This document shows positions 5,197 through 5,246 of a stretch of DNA of 5,246 bases, in pieces; the first letter of the stretch is position 1, and each line of letters begins with the position of its first letter. A program made the translations under genes and the position numbers. The notes under the pieces are model-generated. The model did no database searches and was not told where the DNA came from. It was given only the letters and a program-made list of their open reading frames with translations. Origin of the DNA: Paracoccaceae bacterium (GTDB lineage Bacteria; Pseudomonadota; Alphaproteobacteria; Rhodobacterales; Rhodobacteraceae); NCBI GenBank assembly GCA_007134405.1, contig SLKW01000077.1, positions 1 to 5,246 of the forward strand. The letters are read 5' to 3'.

Positions 5197-5246
5197 GCTG
5201 CCACATCCAAGAATTTTATCAACGGGTAAAAAACGGCCGGTCGCGC
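5197..5246 (-). promoter_or_regulatory. Probable promoter region of the preTA operon
   Basis: On the minus strand an AT-rich stretch contains TAAAAT (plus-strand bases 5213-5218), a 5/6 match to a -10 box, inside TTGATAAAAT. Seventeen bases upstream there is no recognisable -35, so an activator may be needed or the box may be accidental. Transcription from it would start near 5206, only about 10 nt before the upstream ATG, which again favours the GTG start. I see no TTGACCA-type palindrome of the kind bound by RutR. The region is cut by the window edge. Confidence 0.35.

Noticed and set aside
3634..5229. 531-codon plus-strand open frame antisense to preT
   Set aside because: It is a GC-driven shadow of preT with His/Arg/Gly/Ala-rich translation, no domain and no proper start.

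Overview
The window is high-GC DNA with strong G/C preference at third codon positions and Shine-Dalgarno starts. Gene content and codon style suggest an alphaproteobacterium, most likely of the Rhodobacteraceae/Roseobacter type. That placement is an inference: there is no rRNA or marker gene here.

Layout from left to right. (1) 1-1551, minus strand: an exported gamma-glutamyltransferase (ggt) with an intact signal peptide and catalytic TTH motif. Its last roughly 60 codons run off the left edge. (2) 1552-1713: a short, locally AT-rich divergent intergenic region that must hold the ggt promoter and probably that of the next gene. (3) 1714-2130, plus strand: a small Ala/Pro/Arg-rich, probably disordered protein of unknown function. 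(4) 2131-2504: a convergent noncoding gap with several hairpins and a four-copy 11-bp tandem repeat at 2306-2349. This is the only real structure in the window that genes do not explain. (5) 2505-5151, minus strand: a two-gene operon, preT then preA, encoding the two subunits of a bacterial dihydropyrimidine dehydrogenase. (6) 5152-5246: the leader and promoter zone of that operon.

How the genes work together: PreT (FAD, NAD(P)H site, N-terminal Fe-S clusters) takes electrons from a pyridine nucleotide. It passes them through iron-sulfur clusters to PreA (FMN, two C-terminal 4Fe-4S clusters), which reduces uracil or thymine to the dihydropyrimidine, the first step of reductive pyrimidine breakdown. 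The genes are 13 bp apart and the preA ribosome-binding site fills that gap, which fits translational coupling and 1:1 subunit supply. The later enzymes of the pathway (dihydropyrimidinase, beta-ureidopropionase) are not in this window. The gamma-glutamyltransferase acts separately in periplasmic glutathione or gamma-glutamyl peptide breakdown; both systems supply nitrogen, but nothing here shows shared control.

I do not see a previously undescribed multi-gene system. The points most worth a second look are the 11-bp repeat array flanked by hairpins, the basic residues in PreT that suggest NADPH rather than NADH, the shortened lid region of the GGT, and the unrecognised small disordered protein.
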